From JAVBSX01 sp964576215 (lineage in GTDB: Bacteria > Planctomycetota > Planctomycetia > Pirellulales > Thermoguttaceae): a DNA stretch of 28,028 bases. Under the pieces are notes generated by a model. That model was not told the DNA's origin, did no database searches, and saw nothing but the letters and a program-made list of their open reading frames with translations. Location of the stretch: contig CAZNVM010000183.1 of NCBI GenBank assembly GCA_964576215.1, positions 1 through 28,028 on the forward strand, written 5' to 3'. The stretch's first letter is position 1. The number at the start of each line of letters is the position of its first letter. Positions 6,669 through 13,432 of this stretch are shown piece by piece. The translations under genes and the position numbers were made by a program.

Positions 6669-7076
6669 ATGGAAAAAACCCTTGTTTTGCTGAAGCCGGA
6701 TGCCGTCGCCAGAAAGGTCGTTGGCGAAATCCTTGCCCGATTCGAAAAAAAAGGTCTGACGATTGCCGCGATGAAAATGTTGCGTATCACGCCGAAACTG
6801 GCCAAGCGACATTACGAGGAGCACATTGCCAAGCCGTTTTACCCGGAATTGGAACGCTACATCACCAGCGGCCCCGTTATCGCAATGATTTTGGAAGGTC
6901 CGGAAGCGATTTCCGCCGTGCGAACCCTGGTTGGCCCGACCAACGGACTCTTTGCCCCGCCGGGAACGATTCGCGGAGATTACAGCTTGAGTTACCAGCA
7001 AAATCTCGTTCACGCTTCCGATAGTCCGCAGTCGGCAGAATGGGAAATCGCGATTTTCTTCCCAAAAACACCATGA
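6669..7076 (+). CDS. ndk: Nucleoside diphosphate kinase
   Basis: 135 aa, the standard length for this cytoplasmic enzyme, which transfers the gamma-phosphate of NTPs to NDPs through a phosphohistidine. The ATG at 6669 gives MEKTLVLLKPDAVARK, the family N-terminus; the frame is open upstream to 6495, but that extension has no homologue-like features and begins in the repeat. Visible motifs are RTLVGPTNGLFAPPGTIRGDYS (substrate loop) and the active-site NLVHASDS with His115. The stop overlaps the hisS start (ATGA, 7073-7076). The preceding 529 bp contain the two nested elements and about 160 bp of unique sequence that must hold the promoter, in which I see no clear consensus. Confidence 0.95.
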   Translation: MEKTLVLLKPDAVARKVVGEILARFEKKGLTIAAMKMLRITPKLAKRHYEEHIAKPFYPELERYITSGPVIAMILEGPEAISAVRTLVGPTNGLFAPPGTIRGDYSLSYQQNLVHASDSPQSAEWEIAIFFPKTP

Positions 7077-8392
7077 TCACACCACGCACATTAAAAGGGT
7101 TCCGCGACGATCTTCCGGAGACGATGATGCATCGGGAAAAGATCATCGATCAGGTCCGCGAAATTTTTCGGTCGTTCGGGTTTTGTCCGATTGACACCCC
7201 CGCTTTGGAATACCTGGAAATTCTTTCCGGTAAAGGAAGCGACGAAACGGACAAGCAGCTTTACAAGTTCACCGATCACGGCGGGCGGCAGGTGGGGTTA
7301 CGGTTTGATTTGACAGTGCCATTTGCCCGGTTCGCGGCGGAACATATCGGGGAACTTGGCACGCCGTTCAAGAGGTATCACATTGCCAAAGTCTGGCGGG
7401 GCGAAAACACACAGGCCGGACGGTACCGCGAGTTCATGCAGTGCGATTTCGACACCATCGGCACCGATTCGGTCGCTTCGGACATCGAAACGGGACTCGT
7501 AATGTACGAAATTCTGCACAAAATCGTCGGGCCGCGATTCAAGATACGAATCAATCACCGCAGAATCCTCAGCGGACTGCTTGAAAAACTCGATCTGGCG
7601 GACAAGTCGGTCGTGATGCTTCGCTGTTTGGACAAGCTCGGCAAGATCGGGCGGGACAAAGTCGCCGAAGAAATGGTCCAATTTGCCGAAGCGACGCCAC
7701 AACAAGCGGACGCCGTGCTAAAGCTCACGGAGTTAAGCGGCACCAGCGAAGAAATTCTGGAATCCCTCAAACCGATGCTTGCCGGAAACGCAACCGGTGA
7801 AGAGGGAATTTCGAAATTGGGTCGGTTTTTCACGGCAATTGCCGAGGCCGGCGTTCCGAAAGACCGGATTGTGCTTGACGTTTCCATTGCACGCGGTTTG
7901 GATTATTACACGGGCACAATTTACGAAACGTTTTTGGACGACCTGCCGCAGATCGGGAGCGTGTGTAGCGGTGGGCGGTACGACAATCTCGCGGAACTTT
8001 ACACGAAACAAAAATTGCCCGGAGTCGGGGCGTCGCTGGGACTGGACCGGCTGATGGCCGCTTTGGAACAACTGGGGCAAATGGAGAAATCGCAGTCGCC
8101 GGTCGAGGTTTTCCTGCCGTATTTCGTGGAGTTACGGCTCGGCGATTATCTGAAACTCGCGGCGGATTTGCGGCAAAGCGGGATCGGTGTCGAGTTTTAC
8201 CCGGAACCGAAAAAACTCGGCCAACAGCTCAAGTACGCCGACAAAAAAGGGTTCCGGTACGCCATCATCGTCGGCGAAGACGAGTTCGCCAAAAACGTCT
8301 GCCAATTCAAAGACCTCAAGGAGGGAACCTCGAAGGAAGTCGGCTTGACGGAAATTCCGCAAACGATTGAATACGGAGCAACAACGACGTGA
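7073..8392 (+). CDS. hisS: Histidyl-tRNA synthetase
   Basis: 439 aa, typical for a bacterial class II HisRS charging tRNA-His. The ATG at 7073 gives MITPRTLKGFRDDLP, the usual N-terminus, and overlaps ndk by four bases; an upstream ATG at 7040 would only add a shadow of the ndk end. Class II motifs: the LRFDLTVPFAR strand (77-86), motif 2 KRYHIAKVWRG…GRYREFMQCDFD (100-127), the HisA-type RGLDYYTGTIYE segment, motif 3 GGRYDNL and GVGASLGLDRLMAAL, then an anticodon-binding domain (about 345-430). It is translationally coupled with ndk before and fic after it. Confidence 0.95.
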   Translation: MITPRTLKGFRDDLPETMMHREKIIDQVREIFRSFGFCPIDTPALEYLEILSGKGSDETDKQLYKFTDHGGRQVGLRFDLTVPFARFAAEHIGELGTPFKRYHIAKVWRGENTQAGRYREFMQCDFDTIGTDSVASDIETGLVMYEILHKIVGPRFKIRINHRRILSGLLEKLDLADKSVVMLRCLDKLGKIGRDKVAEEMVQFAEATPQQADAVLKLTELSGTSEEILESLKPMLAGNATGEEGISKLGRFFTAIAEAGVPKDRIVLDVSIARGLDYYTGTIYETFLDDLPQIGSVCSGGRYDNLAELYTKQKLPGVGASLGLDRLMAALEQLGQMEKSQSPVEVFLPYFVELRLGDYLKLAADLRQSGIGVEFYPEPKKLGQQLKYADKKGFRYAIIVGEDEFAKNVCQFKDLKEGTSKEVGLTEIPQTIEYGATTT

Positions 8393-9117
8393 AATTAGCG
8401 GCCTGTCTCAAAAAGGAAAAAGATACCAAGCGAAAAGGCGGCTTGTATCATAAAACCCAGGTCGGTTTTGCCTACAATTCCAACAGAATCGAAGGGAGCA
8501 AACTGACCGAGGAACAGACCCGTTATATCTTTGAAACCCGGACGATTGGGTTCAAGGACCAGGAGGCGGTACCGGTCGATGATATTATCGAAACTTCCAA
8601 TCACTTTATCGCTTTCGATTATCTCCTTGACACGATCAATGATCCGCTTTCAAACGCTCTTATCAAAGAATTTCACAAAATCCTGAAATCAAGCACTTCT
8701 GACACCACAAAGGAATGGTTCAGGATTGGTGAGTGGAAGAAGCTTCCCAACGAAGTGGGGGGCACCCGAACTTCCTTGCCCAAAAACGTGGAACGCGACA
8801 TGAACAAACTCAATGAATGGTATCATTCCCTCTCCAAAATTGAGTTTGAAAACATCATCGAATATCATTATCGTTTCGAGAAAATCCACCCGTTCCAGGA
8901 CGGTAACGGCCGGGTGGGGCGGTTGATTCTGTTTCGCGAGTGCTTGAAAAATGACATCGTTCCTTTTATTATTGACGACAATCACAAACAGTTTTACTAT
9001 CGGGGCTTGAAGGAATTTGCACAGGTAAGAGGCTATTTGATGGACACTTGCCTGTCGGCCCAGGACACCTACAAGGAATGGATGAAGTATTTTTGTGGTA
9101 AAATTCTCAAAGTGTAA
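8389..9117 (+). CDS. Fic-domain protein, class II self-inhibited type
   Basis: 242 aa, starting at a GTG that overlaps the hisS stop (GTGA, 8389-8392). The core Fic motif HPFQDGNGRVGR is intact at 167-178 with catalytic His167, as needed for AMP (or other nucleotide) transfer to a protein hydroxyl. An inhibitory helix motif matching (S/T)xxxE(G/N), SNRIEG, is at 31-36, before the Fic core, which places it in class II (intramolecular inhibition). Fic proteins modify host or own proteins; the target here cannot be read. It sits as the last gene of an otherwise housekeeping run. Its last residues and TAA stop (9115-9117) fall within the left end of the family B repeat at 9107, so the natural C-terminus may have been altered. 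Confidence 0.85.
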   Translation: MKLAACLKKEKDTKRKGGLYHKTQVGFAYNSNRIEGSKLTEEQTRYIFETRTIGFKDQEAVPVDDIIETSNHFIAFDYLLDTINDPLSNALIKEFHKILKSSTSDTTKEWFRIGEWKKLPNEVGGTRTSLPKNVERDMNKLNEWYHSLSKIEFENIIEYHYRFEKIHPFQDGNGRVGRLILFRECLKNDIVPFIIDDNHKQFYYRGLKEFAQVRGYLMDTCLSAQDTYKEWMKYFCGKILKV

Positions 9118-9273
9118 ACGAAATGGTAATGAAACTGGAAAAAGTGTTGAAATTTAAGGGCATCGGGCATCGGGAATCGGAAATTGGAGGAAGTTTTTCA
9201 CTTATCACCTATTCCCGATGCCCGATTCCCGATGCCCTTGACTGTTTTGAGTTACCATTTGTTTACGGTTTGA
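9107..9273. mobile_element. Family B repeat element, uninterrupted copy
   Basis: Nearly identical in ends and body to the element at 6145-6498 without its nested insertion: left TCAAAGTGTAAACG, the stem of GGGCATC/GGGAATC units paired with GATTCCC/GATGCCC, right end GTTTACGGTTTGA. The number and type of 7-bp units differ from the other copy. No target duplication is visible. It supplies the stop codon of fic. Between it and 9323 there is about 50 bp with no recognisable feature. Confidence 0.82.
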
Positions 9274-9323
9274 GAATATACATAATCGTTCCTTGCGGTA
9301 CTTCCGGCTTGGTATCGGTTTAT

Positions 9324-9410
9324 TAAAAGCCGGAATGGAGCGAAGCGCAATGACGGTTCGCCTTTCAGACCGTCATTACGGCGGAGTACCGCCTTCATTC
9401 CGGCTTTTAT
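9324..9410. repeat. Inverted-repeat element with AAAAGCCGGAATG ends
   Basis: AAAAGCCGGAATG near 9325 and its complement CATTCCGGCTTTT near 9397 enclose a smaller pair, AATGACGG and CCGTCATT. The same arms occur back-to-back in the element at 27891-28028. It lies 45 bp before the alpha-galactosidase start. No target duplication is seen. Confidence 0.65.
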
Positions 9411-9454
9411 TGACGTAATGAATCACCACACTTTTTTTTACGGAGAAACAAATC

Positions 9455-11596
9455 ATGATACAAAAAAGCATAACATTGATTATCGCACTCTTACTGCTTC
9501 CTTCCCTGGTTTTTGCTCAGGAAAGGTTCACGCTTGAAACGAAGGACAACGCCTTGATTTTGTCCAAAAACGACAACGGACGGGTCTATTATTCCTATTA
9601 CGGACTGAAAACCAACGTCCCGGAGAAACCGACCCTGTTGCGGGAAGCCTATCCCTGTTCGGGCGGAGATTTTGTCCGGGAACCTGCACTCCGGGTGGTT
9701 CATGCCGACGGTAACACCTCCACGCTCCTGGTCTACCAGTCGCACGAAATTCAAAAAATCGATGACAATATCACCGAACTGCGAATTCGCATGAAAGACG
9801 AGTATTATCCCTTTCATGTTACATTGATTTTCAAAGCCTATTTTCGTGAAAACCTGATTGCGGCCCGGACGGAATTGGTAAACCGCGAAGAAAAACCGGT
9901 CGTCGTCTATGATTATGCGTCGCAGTCGATGCCGATCAGGGCAAACTCCTATTACATGACACAGTTCCAGGGGCGGTTTTTCGCCGAAGCGGAAATGACC
10001 GAAGAAAAACTCACGCCCGGTCTCAAAGTCCTTGATTCCAAACTGGGAATACGTGCCCATGAAATACGAAGTCCGTTTTTCCTGCTTGCCCCCAACCGTC
10101 CGGCGGAAGAAAACCAAGGGGAAGTTTATGGTGCCACGCTCGCCTGGTCGGGCAGCTTTAAGTTCGCTTTCGAAGTTGGCGGAAACCGGGAAGTCTGGAA
10201 CGACCTTGGTATCACGATGGGTGTCAACCCATTTGCCGCACATTTCGCTCTGGAACCGGACAAACCGTTTCGAACGCCGGAAATGCTGACCGTGTACAGT
10301 GCCGAAGGAACCGGAAAAATGAGTCGGGACTATCACGCCTGGGGTCGAAAATACGGGCTGCGCGAAGGTGATAAAACGCGAAGTATCCTGCTCAATAATT
10401 GGGAGGCAACCTATTTCAATTTCAATCATGAGAAATTGGTCAAACTCTTCCAGGGGGCCAAAGACGCCGGCTTCGAACTGTTTTTGCTGGATGACGGCTG
10501 GTTCGGCAACAAATATCCCCGCGACAACGACAAGGCGGGTCTGGGCGATTGGGATTACAACCAAAAGAAACTGCCGCGGGGCGTCGCCGGACTTTGCGAA
10601 GAAGCCGAACGCATCGGAATTTCCTTCGGAATTTGGGTCGAACCGGAAATGGTCAATCCGAAAAGTGAACTCTTCGAAAATCATCCCGATTGGGCGATTC
10701 ATCAACCCCATCGTTCGCTGAATCTGCAACGGAACCAGTTGATCCTGGACTTGACGAACCCGGAAGTCAAAGAATATGTGTACAAGATTACTGCCGATCT
10801 TCTCCGGGAGAATCCGTCCATCAGTTTTATCAAGTGGGATGCCAATCGATTCATCACGAACGGCGGTTCGAGTTATCTGCCGCCGGAAAGACAGTCGGAA
10901 CTCGTTTGGCTTTATCACGAAGCTCTTTACGACATTCTGGAACGAACCGCGAAGGAGTTTCCGCATATCCGAATGATGTTGTGCAGCGGCGGACCGGGAA
11001 GGATTGATTACAAAGCCCTTTCGTATTTCCACGAGTTTTGGCCCAGCGACAACACCTTTCCGATGAAGCGTATTTTTATGCAATGGGGGTTTTCGCATTT
11101 CTTTCCGGCCATCACGCAAGCCGCTCACGTAACCACGAGGGGCGATACCGGCATTAAGTTCGCCTTCGATGTGGCGATGAGTTGCCGATTGGGAATGGAC
11201 ATCGACCTCGAAAAGACGAGCAAGGAGGATTTTGAGTTCATCAAATCGGCCATTGCGGAATACAAGAGAATCCGTGATGTCGTGCAACTGGGGGAACTGT
11301 ATCGTCTGATCTCGCCGTACAATAGTCCGAGGTGTGCGTTAATGTACGTCAACGCCGACAAGAGCCGGGCAATCCTGTTCGTCTATCAAATGGAGAATGA
11401 CGCCAATGGTAACAAATTGATTGCTCTTCAGGGGCTCAATCCCGACGTCGAGTATCGTCTTCGGGAAATCAACACAGCGAAACCGGTGTTGCAGGAACGG
11501 CAGAGGAAAGGTTCGGATTTGATGCGTGGACAAATGGCCTTTCCTCTGCAACAACAAGGGACCAGCATGGTGGTGGAACTGACGGCACCACACTGA
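9455..11596 (+). CDS. Secreted GH36-family alpha-galactosidase
   Basis: 713 aa, normal for GH36. A signal peptide covers about 1-21 (MIQKSITLIIALLLLPSLVFA), so it is exported. An N-terminal beta-sandwich domain (about 25-300) precedes the TIM barrel, which shows WEATYFNFN (316-324), LDDGWFG (345-351), GIWVEPEMVNP (392-402), the nucleophile motif FIKWD (Asp462) and the acid/base motif WPSDN (Asp532), with CSGGPGRID between. Both catalytic aspartates of the retaining GH36 mechanism are present. It would release alpha-galactose from oligosaccharides or glycans outside the cytoplasm. A ribosome binding site (GGAG) lies about 10 bp before the start at 9455. It is monocistronic, followed by a strong hairpin. 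The specific substrate is not predictable. Confidence 0.88.
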   Translation: MIQKSITLIIALLLLPSLVFAQERFTLETKDNALILSKNDNGRVYYSYYGLKTNVPEKPTLLREAYPCSGGDFVREPALRVVHADGNTSTLLVYQSHEIQKIDDNITELRIRMKDEYYPFHVTLIFKAYFRENLIAARTELVNREEKPVVVYDYASQSMPIRANSYYMTQFQGRFFAEAEMTEEKLTPGLKVLDSKLGIRAHEIRSPFFLLAPNRPAEENQGEVYGATLAWSGSFKFAFEVGGNREVWNDLGITMGVNPFAAHFALEPDKPFRTPEMLTVYSAEGTGKMSRDYHAWGRKYGLREGDKTRSILLNNWEATYFNFNHEKLVKLFQGAKDAGFELFLLDDGWFGNKYPRDNDKAGLGDWDYNQKKLPRGVAGLCEEAERIGISFGIWVEPEMVNPKSELFENHPDWAIHQPHRSLNLQRNQLILDLTNPEVKEYVYKITADLLRENPSISFIKWDANRFITNGGSSYLPPERQSELVWLYHEALYDILERTAKEFPHIRMMLCSGGPGRIDYKALSYFHEFWPSDNTFPMKRIFMQWGFSHFFPAITQAAHVTTRGDTGIKFAFDVAMSCRLGMDIDLEKTSKEDFEFIKSAIAEYKRIRDVVQLGELYRLISPYNSPRCALMYVNADKSRAILFVYQMENDANGNKLIALQGLNPDVEYRLREINTAKPVLQERQRKGSDLMRGQMAFPLQQQGTSMVVELTAPH

Positions 11597-11618
11597 CGAA
11601 ATGCAACCTGACCAAGGG

Positions 11619-11678
11619 CCGTGATCTGCGATCACGGTTTGGAAGTTTTTCGAGAAAAAAAATCAATTTTTCTCGAAA
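11619..11678 (+). terminator. Tandem hairpins after the alpha-galactosidase gene
   Basis: First hairpin: CCGTGATC and GATCACGG (11619-11637) with a 3-nt loop. Second: a perfect 12-bp stem TTTCGAGAAAAA / TTTTTCTCGAAA (11648-11678) with a 7-nt loop, T-rich on the 3' side. Positioned 20-80 bp after the stop; probably terminates transcription. Confidence 0.55.
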
Positions 11679-11743
11679 TTTCGCTTGCAAGTAATGGTCA
11701 TATCGATTACAACGGGGCGTCGACGGTGTGTTGTTGCGCGCCG

Positions 11744-12015
11744 TTTTGGTTTGATCGCAAGTTTTTTACCTTCATTCCCCCAAATACTACCCGGCTTGCC
11801 GGTTGGGCGACTGAAATTGCTTTGGGAGACATGTGCAATCCTCTTTATTTATGGGGATCGCCATGCCCAAGGCTTGCGGAGTTTCTGTGCTGGCGTTCCC
11901 GGCATTGTGCGCGGTTTGCGCGCACGCTTCGGTAGTATGGGGTGAAATTCTGCTTGGTAAACTTGGCGTTTCCCCTCTCTTTTGATCGGGTAATCGCCAA
12001 CTTGCCGTTCTTGCC
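11744..12015 (+). repeat. Conserved gene-leader element, copy 1
   Basis: This 272-bp block matches, end to end and in collinear blocks, the block at 19748-20032 read on the minus strand. Shared blocks in order are TTTTGGTTTGATCGCAAG (11744), a CGGTTGGG/CGGTCGGG block, ATGTGCnATCCTCT (11831), a GCGC-rich middle, GGCGTTTCCC (about 11964), and CCAACTTGCCGTTCTTGCC (11997-12015). In both places it ends 42-55 bp before a start codon and points towards the gene. A short frame from the shared ATGTGC (34 codons here, MCNPL-YLWGSPC…) has a partial counterpart in the other copy. It could be a promoter/leader, a structured RNA or a decayed gene. It accounts for most of the 461 bp without a normal gene between 11596 and 12058; the stretch 11683-11743 shows nothing. 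Confidence 0.7.
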
Positions 12016-12057
12016 AAGATTATTCATCCCACTTCCCACTACTTCCCCATTATTCCC

Positions 12058-12406
12058 ATGAGTACATCATTTTTTCAGAAATTATTTGGTAACGGTAACA
12101 ACGTAAACAACAAGCAAAACAGCAACGCTCCGCAATCGCGGCGGCTTCGGTTCGAACCGCTCGAAAGCCGAGAACTCCTCGCGGTAAGTGCGGCGGAGTA
12201 CAGTACGATCCGAGCGGCGTATGCGTTTGCGGCAAATGCTCGACTTGGATCAGCGGAATCTCGGAAAACAATCAAATCGTGTTACCGACATGATCCTTGC
12301 GGACGACGAATTGTTCAGCGACGAATGGTTCGATTTTGCCGGGGAAAGAAGTGATTTTTGGGACAACGTGTTCGAGAACGAACTGCTCACAGAGCTGGAA
12401 TCGTAA
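12058..12406 (+). pseudogene. Short protein with planctomycete FEPLESRELL N-terminal motif, frameshifted
   Basis: From ATG 12058 the translation is a Ser/Asn-rich start followed by RLRFEPLESRELLAVS (about 29-44) and AAEYSTIRAAY, the N-terminal motif of many planctomycete exported or surface proteins. The frame then loses its coding character. From about 12235 the next frame carries a clearly protein-like acidic tail (LDLDQRNLGKQSN…DDELFSDEW…ENELLTELES) to TAA 12404-12406. The whole length is 349 bp, one base more than 116 codons, so removing one base between about 12210 and 12245 would give a 115-aa protein. This could be a real frameshift or a sequencing error. Even repaired it is far shorter than usual bearers of the motif, so it may be a relic or a small secreted protein. 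It is preceded by leader element copy 1. Confidence 0.65.
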
Positions 12407-12437
12407 GATTGCAGGCAAAAACGGCAGCTGAAAACGT

Positions 12438-12510
12438 GAGAGAGCGGAAGCTTGGTAACAGTCAAGAACCTATTTTTTGACAGTTTCTTAGCCTCACCCC
12501 CCGCTCTCTT
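12438..12510. terminator. Inverted repeats between convergent genes
   Basis: AGAGAGCGG (12439-12447) pairs with CCGCTCTCT (12501-12509), enclosing a smaller GTCAA…TTGAC pair (12461-12481). It lies between the convergent ends at 12406 and 12538 and may end both transcripts. The long loop makes this weak. Confidence 0.35.
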
Positions 12511-12537
12511 GCGTTCGCGGCTCGGCGAATGAATATC

Positions 12538-13365
12538 TCATTTCTCATTTTTAATTTTTAATTTGTAGGCGTCGAACACCGGGCCGTCGTAGCAGGTTCT
12601 TACGTACTCGTAGTTCGAGTCGTCCTGTTGATATTCCACGACGCAACTGTAGCAGATTCCGAGTCCGCATGCCATTGGCGACTCCAGCGAGACGTCGCAG
12701 GGAAGGCCGAGTTTTTGGCACTCGACAAACGCGCTATGAAGCATCGGTTGCGGACCGCAGCAGAGAACTTTGGTGTTATTTGTGTCGGAAACGACAGTCG
12801 GAATGAGGTCCGTCACCGGGCCATGATACCCTTCGCTGCCGTCGTCGGTTGCCAAAACGACCTTTGTACCGACGTTGCGAAAATCGTCCACGCAACAAAT
12901 CCGGTCCCTGGTTCTCGCTCCGAAAAGCAACGTTGCGATTTGCGGACCGTGTTGCTTGACAAATTGTTCGGCGAGCATCAGAAACGGCGTCTGCCCGATC
13001 CCGCCGGCGACCATGATGATTCGGTCGTATCCTGCTGCCTCGAATCCGTTGCCGAGCGGTCCCCAAATTTCCAGCGGGTCGCCAGCTTTGAGTTGAGCAA
13101 GCCGGGCCGTCATTTTTCCGACGACCAGATACACCACTTCCAGGAACCCGTCCGGCGTGGTCCGGTAGACCGCCAGCGGACGGCCAAGAAGCGGATCGCT
13201 CCGGTTCGGAAGCCGCAGCATGACGAATTGACCCGGCTTGACGAGCGGAACGATTTTTTCGGCGGACAAACGCAAACGCCAGGTATTTTGCGCAACACAA
13301 ATATTTTCCGTAATGAAAACGTGATCGCTGATTACGGCCCTGGTGGAACAAAACGGATGAGGCAT
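12538..13365 (-). CDS. pyrK: Dihydroorotate dehydrogenase electron-transfer subunit (PyrK-type)
   Basis: 275 aa, usual for PyrK. It carries an FAD-binding barrel with GRPLAVYR (61-68), an NAD(P)H-binding domain with VAGGIGQTP (119-127) and LLFGAR, CCGPQPML (202-209), and a C-terminal [2Fe-2S] site with Cys233, Cys238, Cys241 and Cys258 in ACGLGICYSC…RTC. PyrK passes electrons between PyrD's FMN and NAD+ in pyrimidine synthesis. The partner pyrD is not in the window, so membership of a related ferredoxin-NADP-reductase-like group is a small alternative. It is 67 bp downstream of the GH123-like gene on the same strand, but the gap is mostly a family B repeat remnant; a shared function with that enzyme is unlikely. 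Confidence 0.85.
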   Translation of the reverse strand: MPHPFCSTRAVISDHVFITENICVAQNTWRLRLSAEKIVPLVKPGQFVMLRLPNRSDPLLGRPLAVYRTTPDGFLEVVYLVVGKMTARLAQLKAGDPLEIWGPLGNGFEAAGYDRIIMVAGGIGQTPFLMLAEQFVKQHGPQIATLLFGARTRDRICCVDDFRNVGTKVVLATDDGSEGYHGPVTDLIPTVVSDTNNTKVLCCGPQPMLHSAFVECQKLGLPCDVSLESPMACGLGICYSCVVEYQQDDSNYEYVRTCYDGPVFDAYKLKIKNEK

Positions 13366-13378
13366 GGAACTTTGTTAC

Positions 13379-13431
13379 TCAAAATGTAAACGAAATGGCG
13401 ATAAAAGGGAAAAAGAGTTGAAATTTGAGGG
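13379..13431. repeat. Family B repeat element, left-end fragment
   Basis: TCAAAATGTAAACGAAATGG followed by a body similar to the first 55 bp of the elements at 6145 and 9107, ending just before the GH123-like stop codon (13433-13435). The stem and right end are missing. It fills nearly the whole gap upstream of pyrK, so it may contribute to pyrK's 5' leader. Confidence 0.7.
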
Positions 13432-13432
13432 T

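Noticed and set aside
9491..11287. 598-codon open frame on the minus strand
   Set aside because: It is antisense to the alpha-galactosidase, which has both catalytic motifs; the antisense translation has no recognisable domain.
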